Shown here: one piece after another, positions 8,853 through 17,943 of the stretch
Numbering within the stretch: position 1 is the first letter of the stretch
Layout of the letters: every line of letters starts with the position of its first letter
NCBI GenBank assembly: GCA_902787825.1
Contig: CADAHS010000002.1
Coordinates: forward strand, 1-64,000
Length of the DNA stretch: 64,000 bases
Source of the DNA: an uncultured Ruminococcus sp.
GTDB lineage: Bacteria > Bacillota > Clostridia > Oscillospirales > Ruminococcaceae
Direction: 5' to 3'
Translations under genes and position numbers: made by a program
Notes under the pieces: model-generated
The model's database searches: none
Seen by the model: only the letters and a program-made list of their open reading frames with translations
Told to the model about the DNA's origin: nothing

Positions 8853-10535
8853 TCAGAATATACAGCTCACAATAAACCTGTCATCTGTTGTTTCTATTTT
8901 CAGCCCGAATCCCATCCGATCAAGGTCGTGCTTTGCGATAGCCAGACCGACTCCGCTTCCGGAGTTTTCCCCACGGTAAGCCTTGTCCTTGACAAACGCT
9001 TTTGTAAGTTCATTTACATCTGTCTTTGGCATCGTTTGGGGAATGTTGGTGATGCAAAGCTGCCTGTTCGTGAGCGTTACCACGACCTCGCTTCCCTGCT
9101 TTGAGTAAACAAGAGCATTGTGCATAAGATTTGTCAGTGCCTGTGTGAAAAGCTCCCTGTCAGCTTTGACCTGCACGTCCTCACCTGAGATCACGCATTT
9201 CATTCCCTTTTTCTCAAGCGCAGCCTCAAGCTCTGCGGCGATCTTTTCACACACCTGCTTAACGTCCAACGCCTGTATGTCAAGTGCCTTAACGTCCGAC
9301 TCCGACTTGGAAAGCTCAAGTATGTCCGTGACTATCCTGTTCATCTGCACAGCGCTTGATGAGATCATATCAAGGTAGTGCTGCCGTTTTTGCGGATCAA
9401 TGTCCTCACGCAGCATCTCTGCGTAACCCGACATCGCCGTAAGCGGCACTTTGAGATCGTGTGCCATCGCATTTGTCGTCTCACGCCGTGAAGTGAAGAT
9501 CTCATACTGTGCTTTTTTATCTTTATAGGTAAGCACAGATGTGAAAAGCGGTATGCACACAGCAAGAAACAGCACCGCCAAACCTGTAAGTATCACTCGC
9601 AGTCCGTACCTTTCAAACAATGAACAAGGATATACACTGATAAGAATAAAGCTCTCGCCTTTCTTATTATCCATTCCGTCTGAGATAACGATCATATGAT
9701 CTATATATCCTGCAGGTGCTGTGCCGATATGCCAATCATCACCCGAGACATAAAAACCGTCTGCATATTCATCAGCTGCTTTTTCGCTTTTGGTTTTTTC
9801 TTTATATTCATCATAGTTTTCTAACAAATAGTCATCATACCAGATATCTGCGGACTTGTTATCTTCGATAAGCTTTAATGAACTTGTGTCCTCAGGATAA
9901 AAATCAGTGCCTTCAAGCTCTTTCCACTCGCCTGTGGCCGAATCCACACGGCAAAGACTGAGTCTTGGATAGAAATACCTGCCGCTGATGTAAGCCTTTG
10001 TGCACATCACCGACTTATAGTCGGAACTGTGGGGATCGTAATCAGTAGTTTGGTTATCATACTCTATAAATTTCGAGTGCACAGCGGCTTGGACATCGGG
10101 GTGACAGATATAGTATTTAGGTTTGCTATACTCAACATCTGATGACTTATCATAGACCTTCAGCATTGGGCTGTAATCAGATGTGCACAGAACTTCTCCG
10201 TTCTTATTGATAAGTCGGCAGGCAGGCACAGGTACATCGGGATCCTCCTGCACATAATAGCTTAATTTATAACGCACAGATGTTATAAAATAGTTATATG
10301 CTTCCTGCTGGTCAATGTTGTCGCAATAGTCCGAATACAGACGTTGAACATCATTGGAAACATCATCGAACGATCTGTCTGCCATATCTTCGGCATATGA
10401 ACGGTATAAGCGATGTGCAATAAAAAACACGGATGTGCCAAGCAGCGCAAAGATCACAAGGCTTATTATCAGACGCTTTGCGAATATCCTCATAAAGCGT
10501 GGCTTGGTAACTGTTATCTTTTTCATCTTTCTCAC
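8853..10535 (-). CDS. Membrane sensor histidine kinase
   Basis: This is a 560-residue two-component sensor. The N-terminal membrane helix is near residues 20-40, a large extracellular region of about 270 residues with a CxxC-poor, acidic composition follows, and a second helix lies near residues 310-338. The H-box AMAHDLKVPLTAMSGY places the phosphoacceptor histidine near residue 359. The ATPase domain shows NLMHNALVYS (N box) and the glycine-rich GSGVGLAI. The gene follows its response regulator by 9 bases in the same operon. The extracellular domain matches no ligand-binding family I recognise, so the signal is unknown. Confidence 0.92.
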   Translation of the reverse strand: MRKMKKITVTKPRFMRIFAKRLIISLVIFALLGTSVFFIAHRLYRSYAEDMADRSFDDVSNDVQRLYSDYCDNIDQQEAYNYFITSVRYKLSYYVQEDPDVPVPACRLINKNGEVLCTSDYSPMLKVYDKSSDVEYSKPKYYICHPDVQAAVHSKFIEYDNQTTDYDPHSSDYKSVMCTKAYISGRYFYPRLSLCRVDSATGEWKELEGTDFYPEDTSSLKLIEDNKSADIWYDDYLLENYDEYKEKTKSEKAADEYADGFYVSGDDWHIGTAPAGYIDHMIVISDGMDNKKGESFILISVYPCSLFERYGLRVILTGLAVLFLAVCIPLFTSVLTYKDKKAQYEIFTSRRETTNAMAHDLKVPLTAMSGYAEMLREDIDPQKRQHYLDMISSSAVQMNRIVTDILELSKSESDVKALDIQALDVKQVCEKIAAELEAALEKKGMKCVISGEDVQVKADRELFTQALTNLMHNALVYSKQGSEVVVTLTNRQLCITNIPQTMPKTDVNELTKAFVKDKAYRGENSGSGVGLAIAKHDLDRMGFGLKIETTDDRFIVSCIF

Positions 10536-10544
10536 TCTTTCTCT

Positions 10545-11225
10545 TTATTCGGAAAGCTTGTATCCGCCACCGAAAACTGTCTTTATCCTTTTGCTCTCGC
10601 TGCCAAGAGCCTTGCGAAGCTTTTTGATGTGGTTGTCCACCACCCTCTCGTCGCCATCAAAATCGTAACCCCACACCTTTGTTATAATGGTGTCCCTGCT
10701 CAGAACTCTTTGCTTGTTGTCCATAAGCAGCTTCAGCAGAAAATACATCTTTGGCGAAAGCTCAACAGGCTCATCGTCAACGCTCACTGTCATTTTCAGC
10801 GGATCAAGCCTGATCCTGCCGCAGGTCATAACGTTCTCTCCCGGCACGATCCCCTTTGCCCTTTTTACCAGCGCAAGGCATTTTGAATACAGCGCCGCAA
10901 GCGAGAAAGGCTTGACAATATAATCGTCCGCACCAAGCTCATAGCCGTGCAAAATGTCGTCCTCACGACCCAGCGCAGTGATAAAAATTATCGGGCAGCT
11001 GCTTTTGCTGCGAAGCTGTCTGCATATCTCAAAGCCGGACGCTCCCGGCAGCATTATATCCAGCAGCACAAGGTCGTACTCATTGTCGTATATCATTTCA
11101 AGACCCTCATCGCCGTCCTTTGCAAATTCAAGCTCGATCGTACCCTTGCCCTTTGCATCAAAGTAGTCCCCTATCATTTCCCGTATCTGTGAGGAATCCT
11201 CCGCCACAAGCACCCTGTAAGCCAT
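10545..11225 (-). CDS. OmpR/PhoB family response regulator
   Basis: This is a 226-residue DNA-binding response regulator. The receiver domain has VAEDSSQIRE, the phosphoacceptor aspartate in LVLLDIMLPG near residue 54, and the K of VKPF. The C-terminal winged helix includes RIRLDPLKMTVSVDDEPVELSPKMYFLL and VDNHIKKLRKALG. It is paired with the downstream sensor kinase. The transport operon upstream on the other strand and the secreted peptidase on the right are possible targets, but no binding site was identified. Confidence 0.94.
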   Translation of the reverse strand: MAYRVLVAEDSSQIREMIGDYFDAKGKGTIELEFAKDGDEGLEMIYDNEYDLVLLDIMLPGASGFEICRQLRSKSSCPIIFITALGREDDILHGYELGADDYIVKPFSLAALYSKCLALVKRAKGIVPGENVMTCGRIRLDPLKMTVSVDDEPVELSPKMYFLLKLLMDNKQRVLSRDTIITKVWGYDFDGDERVVDNHIKKLRKALGSESKRIKTVFGGGYKLSE

Positions 11226-11309
11226 ATTTTCCGCCTCCCATGACCATACTTTACCTATTAATTATATCCTTTTTGTATCCGGTTGTACAGCTTTTCAAAA
11301 AAATTGCTA

Positions 11310-11338
11310 TTGATTTTCTGACGGTTTTATAGTATGAT
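11310..11338 (+). promoter_or_regulatory. Promoter of the cysteine peptidase gene
   Basis: TTGATT, 17 bases and TATGAT lie about 30 bases upstream of the start codon. Confidence 0.65.
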
Positions 11339-11368
11339 TAATGTATAAAAATATAGGGGGAAACCAAT

Positions 11369-12775
11369 ATGAAAAAACGACCTGTCGCAACCTTTGTGCT
11401 GTGTGCTGCCATGCTGCTTGGCAGCTGCTCCGATACAAGCAGCAGCACTACCGAAAGCGGATCGTCCTCGCAGGCAGAATCCTCATCGGTGTCATCATCG
11501 CAGGCAGAATCCTCGTCAGCGGCGGACAGCTCGACATCAGCGGACTCGTCGTCACAGGCTGCACCGAAATATGACTACGTCCACGGCACAGACGGCTACT
11601 ATAATCTTACCGACGAACTTAAAAATTTCAAAAGGCCCGTTCAGCAGACAGGCACCTGCTGGCTGTATGCAGGCCGTGCAAGTATGCAGACAAGCTACGA
11701 AAAGCAGACGGGCAAGGAGCTGAAAATGGAGATATCCGATATGCTCGATGCCGTTTACGGCGAGGGCAAGCAGGAGGGCATTTTCGTTAAAAACGGTATC
11801 AGCAAAGCTGACTTAGGCGGCTATCAGCAGTTTGTCACCGACAGGCTGTCAAGAGAATGCAAGGACGGCATCACGCTGGACAGCTCAATGATAATTGACC
11901 CCACCGACCGTGAGGCTATAAAAAACGCTGTCAGAACAAGAGGCGGCGTTACTGTCGGGATCGACTCCCGCAACTGTGAAGTTGGTATGTTCGGAACATA
12001 CCCGACCCTGATATACAAGCAGGCTAAAATATATGACCACGCTGTTACTGTCATCGGCTGGGACGACCACTTCCCCAAGGAGTATTTCAAGACCCCGGCA
12101 GAGCAAGACGGCGCCTGGATAGTTTACAATTCAAACCTCGGCGAGATGTGTCAATACATCTCCTACTGTGCGCCCCTTGAATACGCGATAAGCCATACTG
12201 TCAGCGATAAGTATTCGCAGGTGCAAAGCTATGACGCAGGCAACGTGATGAGCGGCTACATCACAACAGGTGACTCCACCAAGGCCGCAAATGTTTTCCA
12301 CCAAAAAGGCAAGCTCGCCGCCGTCGGCACATTCAACACCTTTGACAAGCAAAATATCAAAATAGAGATCATGTCCGCAGATTTCAAGAACCTGCTGTAC
12401 ACGCAGGAGGCTGTGCTTGACTACCACGGCTATCAAACTATCGAGCTGACAAAGCCTGTTGACGTAGAGAACTATGCCGTTGTTATCACATACTCAAAGG
12501 GTGCGCCTGTCGAGGGCGAGGGCTTTGAGACTGCTGCTGCCGGCTATAAAACATCGATAGAGAAAGGTCAGTCGTTTGTGTTCGCAGACGGCAAGTGGAA
12601 GGATATGACCGACAGCGACATAAAGACTGCGATAAAGACGGGTAAAGATAAGACATTTTTAGACGGCGACAGCGGTGCGTGGAAGGACTACCTGACAAGC
12701 AGCGACATAGCGGCGATAAAAAAGACCGACTTTGAACCGGGAAACTGCTGCATAAAAGCGCTGTACGTTAAATAA
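11369..12775 (+). CDS. Secreted papain-like (C1-type) cysteine peptidase lipoprotein
   Basis: The 468-residue protein has a lipoprotein signal ending in LLGSC (Cys20), then about 45 residues rich in serine with repeated SSQAESSS units as a cell-wall spacer. The catalytic domain keeps the papain pattern: oxyanion glutamine and nucleophile in QTGTCWLYA, histidine in YDHAVTVIGWDD and asparagine in WIVYNSN. The conserved tryptophan after that asparagine is replaced by leucine. The C-terminal half resembles the lectin-like domain often attached to clostridial C1 peptidases. It probably cleaves proteins or peptides at the cell surface. Two serpin genes at 39.3-42.1 kb could protect against or regulate such enzymes. 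Confidence 0.85.
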   Translation: MKKRPVATFVLCAAMLLGSCSDTSSSTTESGSSSQAESSSVSSSQAESSSAADSSTSADSSSQAAPKYDYVHGTDGYYNLTDELKNFKRPVQQTGTCWLYAGRASMQTSYEKQTGKELKMEISDMLDAVYGEGKQEGIFVKNGISKADLGGYQQFVTDRLSRECKDGITLDSSMIIDPTDREAIKNAVRTRGGVTVGIDSRNCEVGMFGTYPTLIYKQAKIYDHAVTVIGWDDHFPKEYFKTPAEQDGAWIVYNSNLGEMCQYISYCAPLEYAISHTVSDKYSQVQSYDAGNVMSGYITTGDSTKAANVFHQKGKLAAVGTFNTFDKQNIKIEIMSADFKNLLYTQEAVLDYHGYQTIELTKPVDVENYAVVITYSKGAPVEGEGFETAAAGYKTSIEKGQSFVFADGKWKDMTDSDIKTAIKTGKDKTFLDGDSGAWKDYLTSSDIAAIKKTDFEPGNCCIKALYVK

Positions 12776-12788
12776 GGCGGTAAAAGTT

Positions 12789-13247
12789 ATGCAGCTGATA
12801 AGAATAGATCTCCCGCAGGCACAGCTTTTGTGGGAAATGCAGCTTGAAGCGTTCTCAGAATTTCCCGAAAAGTACAAAGACTACGACATCGACCCTGCTT
12901 GTGAGAAAATTGACAGGATCCGGCACCGTCTCACCGACGGCAGCTTCTATTATTTCATCACCGTAAACAGCGAAAAGGTCGGTGCAGTGCGGGTCATCGA
13001 CCATGGCGACAGCAGCGCAAAACGTATCTCACCGATTTTTATATTGAAGCAGTACCGTTCAAAAGGCTTCGCAGCTCAGGCGATCAAGCTTGCCGAGCAG
13101 CTTCATGGCGAGCACAACTGGGCGCTGGAAACGATCTTGCAGGAAAAGGGCAGCTGCCGCCTATACGAAAAGCTTGGCTATAAGCGTACAGGCAGAGTCG
13201 ATAAGATCAATGAGTATATGGATCTTGTTTACTATGAAAAGGATTGA
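12789..13247 (+). CDS. GNAT family N-acetyltransferase
   Basis: This 152-residue protein has the GNAT fold. The central strand and acetyl-CoA-binding loop read ISPIFILKQYRSKGFAAQAI, matching the R/Q-x-x-G-x-A pattern, and the C-terminal CRLYEKLGYKRTG is the usual motif of strand 5 and helix 4. The substrate cannot be predicted. It starts 13 bases after the peptidase and 15 bases before the macro-domain gene, so the three are likely one transcript. Pairing an acetyltransferase with an ADP-ribose hydrolase-type protein is suggestive but unproven. Confidence 0.85.
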   Translation: MQLIRIDLPQAQLLWEMQLEAFSEFPEKYKDYDIDPACEKIDRIRHRLTDGSFYYFITVNSEKVGAVRVIDHGDSSAKRISPIFILKQYRSKGFAAQAIKLAEQLHGEHNWALETILQEKGSCRLYEKLGYKRTGRVDKINEYMDLVYYEKD

Positions 13248-13262
13248 CAGGAGGATCAACAA

Positions 13263-14339
13263 ATGCCTTTCAGAATAATTACCGGCGACATTACCAAAGT
13301 CACCGCAGACGCTATTGTCAACGCTGCGAATTCGTCGCTGCTCGGCGGAGGCGGAGTTGACGGAGCGATACACCGTGCGGCAGGCGAAGAGCTTTTGTTT
13401 GAATGCAGGCTTCTCGGCGGCTGCAAAACAGGGCAGGCTAAAGCCACCAAAGGCTACAAGCTCCCCTGCAAATACATTATACACACGGTAGGTCCTGTCT
13501 GGCAGGGCGGCGAAAAGGGCGAGCGTGAGCTGCTGTATTCCTGCTTCAGGAATTCACTGGAGCTTGCCGGGCAAAAGGGATGCGAGAGCATTGCGTTTCC
13601 GCTGATCTCCTCGGGCATTTACGGCTACCCGAAGGACAAAGCTTTACAGGTCGCTGTGGCAGCGATAAGCGATTTTCTTTCGGCAAATGACATGGACGTT
13701 ACGCTTGTTATGTACAGCAAGAGTTCGTTTGAGCTGGATCATGCTCTTGAGATGAACATAAAAAGCTTCATTGATGACAGCTGTGCACACCTTGCTCCTG
13801 CGGCGGAAGCTGCGGTATGCTCAAAGCACCCCGAACAGGACTTTCGGTCAGAGCGAAGAGGTCTTAAAAAGCTTTTCGGAGCAGCTCAAAAATGCGGATC
13901 GGTCCCAGCCGGCGCTGCTGCTTTTAAACAGACTCAGAACGATGAATGCTTCGTTTGTGATGAAGCACCCGTTAGCCTTGACGAGTTTCTCATGAGTCGT
14001 GACGAGTCGTTCTCGCAGTCGCTTATGAGGCTTATTGACGAAAGCGGAATGAGCGATGTGCAAACTTACCGCAAAGCAAATATCGACCGAAAGCTGTTTT
14101 CAAAGATCCGCAGTGATAAGAACTACAAGCCCAAAAAGCAGACTGCACTTGCATTTGCCATAGCCTTGCAGCTTGACCTTGCCCAGACTGAGGATCTGCT
14201 TGCAAAGGCAGGCTACACGCTTTCAAGCAGCCTGAAGTTCGACCTTATAGTAAAGTATTTCATAATCAACAGGCAGTACGATATATTCATCATCAACCAG
14301 GCTCTGTTCGCTTTTGACCAGTCGCTGATCGGCTGCTGA
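13263..14339 (+). CDS. Macro-domain (ADP-ribose-processing) protein with C-terminal extension
   Basis: Residues 1-165 form a MacroD-type macro domain: [34 protein letters not shown] and SSGIYGYP are the ADP-ribose-contacting loops. Such proteins bind or hydrolyse ADP-ribose esters, including O-acetyl-ADP-ribose and mono-ADP-ribosyl groups. A low-complexity linker follows. The last 110 residues (from about [20 protein letters not shown]) form a helical domain with [28 protein letters not shown], which resembles an XRE-like helix-turn-helix. This fusion is seen in other Firmicutes macro proteins as far as I know, but its role is unclear. AGGAGG precedes the ATG. Confidence 0.87.
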   Translation: MPFRIITGDITKVTADAIVNAANSSLLGGGGVDGAIHRAAGEELLFECRLLGGCKTGQAKATKGYKLPCKYIIHTVGPVWQGGEKGERELLYSCFRNSLELAGQKGCESIAFPLISSGIYGYPKDKALQVAVAAISDFLSANDMDVTLVMYSKSSFELDHALEMNIKSFIDDSCAHLAPAAEAAVCSKHPEQDFRSERRGLKKLFGAAQKCGSVPAGAAAFKQTQNDECFVCDEAPVSLDEFLMSRDESFSQSLMRLIDESGMSDVQTYRKANIDRKLFSKIRSDKNYKPKKQTALAFAIALQLDLAQTEDLLAKAGYTLSSSLKFDLIVKYFIINRQYDIFIINQALFAFDQSLIGC

Positions 14340-14345
14340 AATATC

Positions 14346-14385
14346 ACTCTCCCAGCGCCGCAAATGGCAGCGGGAGAGTTTTTTT
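14346..14385 (+). terminator. Terminator after the peptidase-GNAT-macro genes
   Basis: ACTCTCCC pairs with GGGAGAGT, followed by seven T. Confidence 0.85.
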
Positions 14386-14497
14386 GTGTGCAGTATCGTA
14401 CAAATGTCGCTTTAAAAGCGACCATTTCCCCTTGAAAGTGTGTTATTCTTTAGCTGTAAACAAAGCACAACATCAAAACCTTCAAGGAGGAGATCTT

Positions 14498-15145
14498 ATG
14501 AAAAAGACCACAGATCAGACCAACAACACTACCGAACTGGTTTTCATTCTTGACCAAAGCGGCTCTATGTCACCATTGAGAGATGACACTATCGGCGGCT
14601 TCAACACAATGCTTGAACAACAAAAAAAGACCGGTGCTAACGTGCTCGTTTCAACCGTAATGTTCAGCGAGACCTCTGCCGTTGTCCACGACCGTGTCAG
14701 GATCGAAGATGTCAGGCAGCTTACCCGTGACGACTATGCACCAATGGGCTGTACAGCACTGCTTGATGCTGTCGGCAGCGCAGTAAAGCATATCTCAAAT
14801 ATCCATAAGTACGCCCGCAGCGAGGATATCCCCCACAAAACGATGTTCGTCATCACCACCGACGGAATGGAAAACGCAAGCACTCACTATAGTGCCAAAG
14901 AGGTCAAAAGGCTTATTGAAAAGCAAAAGGAAAAGTACAACTGGGAGTTCCTGTTTATCGGCGCAAATATCGACTCTGTACAAACTGCCGAGAATATGGG
15001 TATCGACGCCCGCAGAGCAGTGAACTATACCGCATCTGCAAATGGCACAAGAAGCCTGTTCAAAGGTGTCGGCAAGGCAGTCACCGAGGCTTGTATGTGC
15101 GATCGTGAAGAGATAAGCGACGACTGGAAAGCAGATATCGAATAA
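14498..15145 (+). CDS. VWA-domain protein
   Basis: This is a 215-residue soluble von Willebrand type A domain. The metal-ion-dependent adhesion site is intact: FILDQSGSMSPL gives D-x-S-x-S, the conserved threonine lies in MGCTALLDAVG, and the aspartate lies in TTDGMENAS. There is no signal peptide, so it is cytoplasmic. Stand-alone VWA proteins often act as scaffolds for AAA ATPases or stress complexes. Here it follows the macro-domain gene but has its own leader and terminator. AAGGAGG at 14484-14490 sets the start; an upstream in-frame ATG at 14384 is not used. Function unknown. Confidence 0.88.
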   Translation: MKKTTDQTNNTTELVFILDQSGSMSPLRDDTIGGFNTMLEQQKKTGANVLVSTVMFSETSAVVHDRVRIEDVRQLTRDDYAPMGCTALLDAVGSAVKHISNIHKYARSEDIPHKTMFVITTDGMENASTHYSAKEVKRLIEKQKEKYNWEFLFIGANIDSVQTAENMGIDARRAVNYTASANGTRSLFKGVGKAVTEACMCDREEISDDWKADIE

Positions 15146-15150
15146 AGATC

Positions 15151-15186
15151 AACGGAGACCGACACACCCGTCAGTCTCCGTTTTTT
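15151..15186 (+). terminator. Terminator after VWA gene
   Basis: AACGGAGAC pairs with GTCTCCG(TT), followed by T. It lies 17 bases from the end of the convergent kinase gene and may serve both directions. Confidence 0.8.
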
Positions 15187-15202
15187 ATCAGTTCATTTTC
15201 TC

Positions 15203-16504
15203 TCACAAAGGTATCACAGCCTCAGCAATGAACACCGGTCTGCCCTCCCGCAGCTCACTGTTCAGCCTCAGCTCCCCACCGTATTTCACAACGCATCTTT
15301 CAATGTTGCCCAGTCCGAAACCGTGATTGTACTTGTCCGATTTTGTCGAGATCGGCCGTCCCTCGGCAAGCTCCACCAGCCTGACAGCGGAGTTTTCGCA
15401 CACCATAAATAAAAAGTGATCGTTTCGCCTGAACGAAAGGCTTATGTACCTGTTTTCAACATCGACCTTTTCACAAGCCTCAATAGCATTGTCCAGCAGA
15501 TTAGCGACCAGCGTGCAGCTGTCCACCGCCGATATCTCCAGACCGCTGATAGTGCCTTCCCACTCAAACTGTATCCCGAGCTTTCTTGCCGCAGCAGCCT
15601 TGTCGTTGACGATCGCATCAACTATGCCGTTTCCGGTGTGTATCAGCCTGTCCGCCTCCTTGACCGTGTCAGAGATCTCGTTGATGTACCTTTCAAGCTC
15701 CTCGTATTTTCCCTGCGATGCAAGATCCCTTATACAGATCAGGTGGTTTTTCATATCATGCCTTATGCGGCGTATCTCAGTGTCAGAGCTTTGCTTTACA
15801 ACGTAGTAATCCTTCTGTGCATTAAGATAGCTCTCGTTTATGCTGTTCAGCGTGCTGTAATAGCGGCTCTCGGTGAGCTTTACCGTCATCACTACCACTG
15901 CGGAAATAAAAGCGATCGACAGCAGCGATACCACGACCGCGCTGAAAGAGAGTTCTCTGCCGCTCGTCTGCGCATCAAAAGCGTAAAATGTCAGCCAGCT
16001 CGTGAAATATGAAAGCAAAGCGATAAAAATGATGTTCCATATCGACATTGGTTGTGTGATACTGCTTTTGCTGATCTTTGCTACGAGCAGTATCATTCCC
16101 AATACAGCCGCTTCACTAAGTACCGAGATCATATAGTTCACGATCGCACTGCTGTCAAAATGATCATGCAGGAACTGAAGCGGCAGTATCATTATCATGC
16201 TCATTCTTGTAGCAAAAACATACCCCGATAGACTCACCGCAAGGCTCTTGAACGATCGGTCTGTGAGCAAGGCCCAGATCATCGGCACAAATATCGCCAA
16301 AAGAATTAATTCATCAAGAGTAATACTGTTTTGCCCGAAAATGAGCGGAACAAGGCTGAAAAGCATCGTGATTCCGCCGCAGCAAAGGCTGAAGATAAAG
16401 TAGCCCTTCACCTTCCAGCGAAAAACGTGCTTTATCATGCTGCATACACCAAACACCTTTGCAAAACCGATGATGAAGTAGAGAAAAAAGACAAGTATCT
16501 TCAT
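15203..16504 (-). CDS. AgrC-like sensor histidine kinase (GHKL ATPase)
   Basis: This 433-residue sensor has six or seven membrane segments in the first 210 residues, then a coiled region and the kinase core. The H-box is IRRIRHDMKNHLICIRDL, the form found in AgrC-type peptide-pheromone sensors, with the histidine followed by DMKNH. The ATPase has NLLDNAIEAC (N box) and HGFGLGNIERCV (G box). It follows its LytTR-type partner by 9 bases in the same operon as a MacB-like ABC transporter, suggesting sensing of a peptide or antimicrobial. No precursor peptide gene was recognised nearby. Confidence 0.92.
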   Translation of the reverse strand: MKILVFFLYFIIGFAKVFGVCSMIKHVFRWKVKGYFIFSLCCGGITMLFSLVPLIFGQNSITLDELILLAIFVPMIWALLTDRSFKSLAVSLSGYVFATRMSMIMILPLQFLHDHFDSSAIVNYMISVLSEAAVLGMILLVAKISKSSITQPMSIWNIIFIALLSYFTSWLTFYAFDAQTSGRELSFSAVVVSLLSIAFISAVVVMTVKLTESRYYSTLNSINESYLNAQKDYYVVKQSSDTEIRRIRHDMKNHLICIRDLASQGKYEELERYINEISDTVKEADRLIHTGNGIVDAIVNDKAAAARKLGIQFEWEGTISGLEISAVDSCTLVANLLDNAIEACEKVDVENRYISLSFRRNDHFLFMVCENSAVRLVELAEGRPISTKSDKYNHGFGLGNIERCVVKYGGELRLNSELREGRPVFIAEAVIPL

Positions 16505-16513
16505 TTTGTTCTC

Positions 16514-17218
16514 CTATCTCGCACTCGTGCGGACATAGTCGAACATTCTCGTCTTGAATTCATTGGCGTAGCTCCTGCTCATCGGCACCGTGTCGCCGCT
16601 GTCCAGCAGGACCTCCTTTGCAGTGTACTTGCTTACATGACGCATATTCACTATCGTACACCGGTGTATCCTCACAAACTCCGCAGAAGCCTTTTCGAGC
16701 ATTTCCAGAGCCTGCGTGAATTTCATTCTTGCACTTATCCTCTCACCGTCAAGACAGAAATGCACCGAGTTGTTGTCCGCTTCAACAAGTATTATCCTGT
16801 CCGGCGAAACAACGATCTCCTCACCCTTTTGCTTTATGACCACATTCGGTTTGCTTCCAAGCTCCCTTTGTATCGCCTTGAGCGCATCGCTTAGCTTTCT
16901 GTCCGAGCAGTCCTTTGGCAAAAACCTCAGCGCATCTACCTCGTAGCCCTCCATAGCCATCTCCGTGTGACTTGTCAGAAAAACGATCGGTATATCATAT
17001 CCGCTTTCTCTCAGTTTCTTTGCAGCCTCCAGACCGTCAACACCCGGCATCTCTATGTCAAGAAAGATCGCATCAAAGTTTCTTCCGTGATTTATCGCCG
17101 ATAACAGATCAGCAGCGTTAGAGAACTCAGCTATCAGCATATCTCCGCCGACAGACTTTATCCTCTGCCCAAGGTTTTTGAGAAATATCAGCTCGTCATC
17201 GCACACTGCAAGCCTCAT
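16514..17218 (-). CDS. LytTR-family response regulator (AgrA-like)
   Basis: This is a 234-residue regulator. The N-terminal receiver shows VCDDELIFLKNL, the phosphoacceptor in FDAIFLDIEMPG and the conserved lysine region FLPKDCSDRKL. The C-terminal LytTR DNA-binding domain contains FVRIHRCTIVNMRHV and DTVPMSRSY. LytTR proteins bind paired direct repeats about 21 bases apart. Such a pair lies at 20453-20489 before the transporter genes. The ATG at 17218 is preceded by GGGTGAGG; an in-frame ATG seven codons upstream overlaps the -10 element of a promoter and is therefore rejected. Confidence 0.93.
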   Translation of the reverse strand: MRLAVCDDELIFLKNLGQRIKSVGGDMLIAEFSNAADLLSAINHGRNFDAIFLDIEMPGVDGLEAAKKLRESGYDIPIVFLTSHTEMAMEGYEVDALRFLPKDCSDRKLSDALKAIQRELGSKPNVVIKQKGEEIVVSPDRIILVEADNNSVHFCLDGERISARMKFTQALEMLEKASAEFVRIHRCTIVNMRHVSKYTAKEVLLDSGDTVPMSRSYANEFKTRMFDYVRTSAR

Positions 17219-17237
17219 ACACCTCACCCCCGAGGTC

Positions 17238-17266
17238 ATTATACCATATTTATTCTACATCTTCAA
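17238..17266 (-). promoter_or_regulatory. Internal promoter for the LytTR regulator and kinase genes
   Basis: On the minus strand TTGAAG (17261-17266), 17 bases and TATAAT (17238-17243) with a TGG extension make a strong promoter. It overlaps the last codons of the upstream ATPase gene, so the sensing pair can be expressed apart from the transporter. Confidence 0.7.
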
Positions 17267-17930
17267 GTCTGTGATCGCTAAGTTTTACTATCCTGTTTGC
17301 ATAGGCAGCACATTCATCTGAGTGTGTCACCTGCAAAATAGTTATCCCCTTTTGCTCGTTCAGCTGTCTGAACAGCTTCATTATCTGCTCGCCCGAATTC
17401 TTGTCAAGATTGCCCGTCGGCTCATCAGCAAGCAGTATCTCAGGCTCATTGAGCACCGCCCTTGCTATGGAGCATCGCTGCTGCTGTCCGCCCGAAAGCT
17501 GTGCCGGATAGCTCTTTCGCTTTTCACTCAGCCCGGTTATCTTCAGTATCTCCTCCAGCTGCGGCAGATAGTCCCTTGTCTTTCTGCCCGAAAGCTCTAT
17601 CGGCAGCAGAATATTCTCCTCCACCGTCAGATTTGCAACAAGATTGTAAAACTGAAAAACATAGCTCAGCTTGTTCGAGCGCAGATACGAAAGCTGCTTG
17701 TCGTCCATTCCGCTGATGCTCTGCCCTGAGATCCGTATATCCCCTGTGAAATCACGGTCCAGCCCGCCGATCAGATACAAAAGCGTTGATTTTCCGCTTC
17801 CCGAAGCGCCCGTGAGCGACACAAAGCTTCCCTTTTCAATGGTCAGATCAGCCCCGTCAAATATCAGAGCCTCATTGTCACCCGAGCCAAAATGCTTTTT
17901 GAGATTTTTTATTTCTATCGAGTTATACAT
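17250..17930 (-). CDS. MacB/LolD-type ABC transporter ATP-binding protein
   Basis: This 226-residue ATPase has Walker A GASGSGKST, Q-loop YVFQFYNLVANLT, signature LSGGQQQR, Walker B ILLADEPTGNLD and switch histidine VTHSDE. The PTGNLDKNSG form is typical of the MacB, LolD and FtsE branch that works with FtsX-type permeases in peptide export or antimicrobial resistance. It lies 13 bases after the permease gene and directly before the LytTR regulator. Confidence 0.94.
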   Translation of the reverse strand: MYNSIEIKNLKKHFGSGDNEALIFDGADLTIEKGSFVSLTGASGSGKSTLLYLIGGLDRDFTGDIRISGQSISGMDDKQLSYLRSNKLSYVFQFYNLVANLTVEENILLPIELSGRKTRDYLPQLEEILKITGLSEKRKSYPAQLSGGQQQRCSIARAVLNEPEILLADEPTGNLDKNSGEQIMKLFRQLNEQKGITILQVTHSDECAAYANRIVKLSDHRLEDVE

Positions 17931-17943
17931 AATGCTACCTCCG

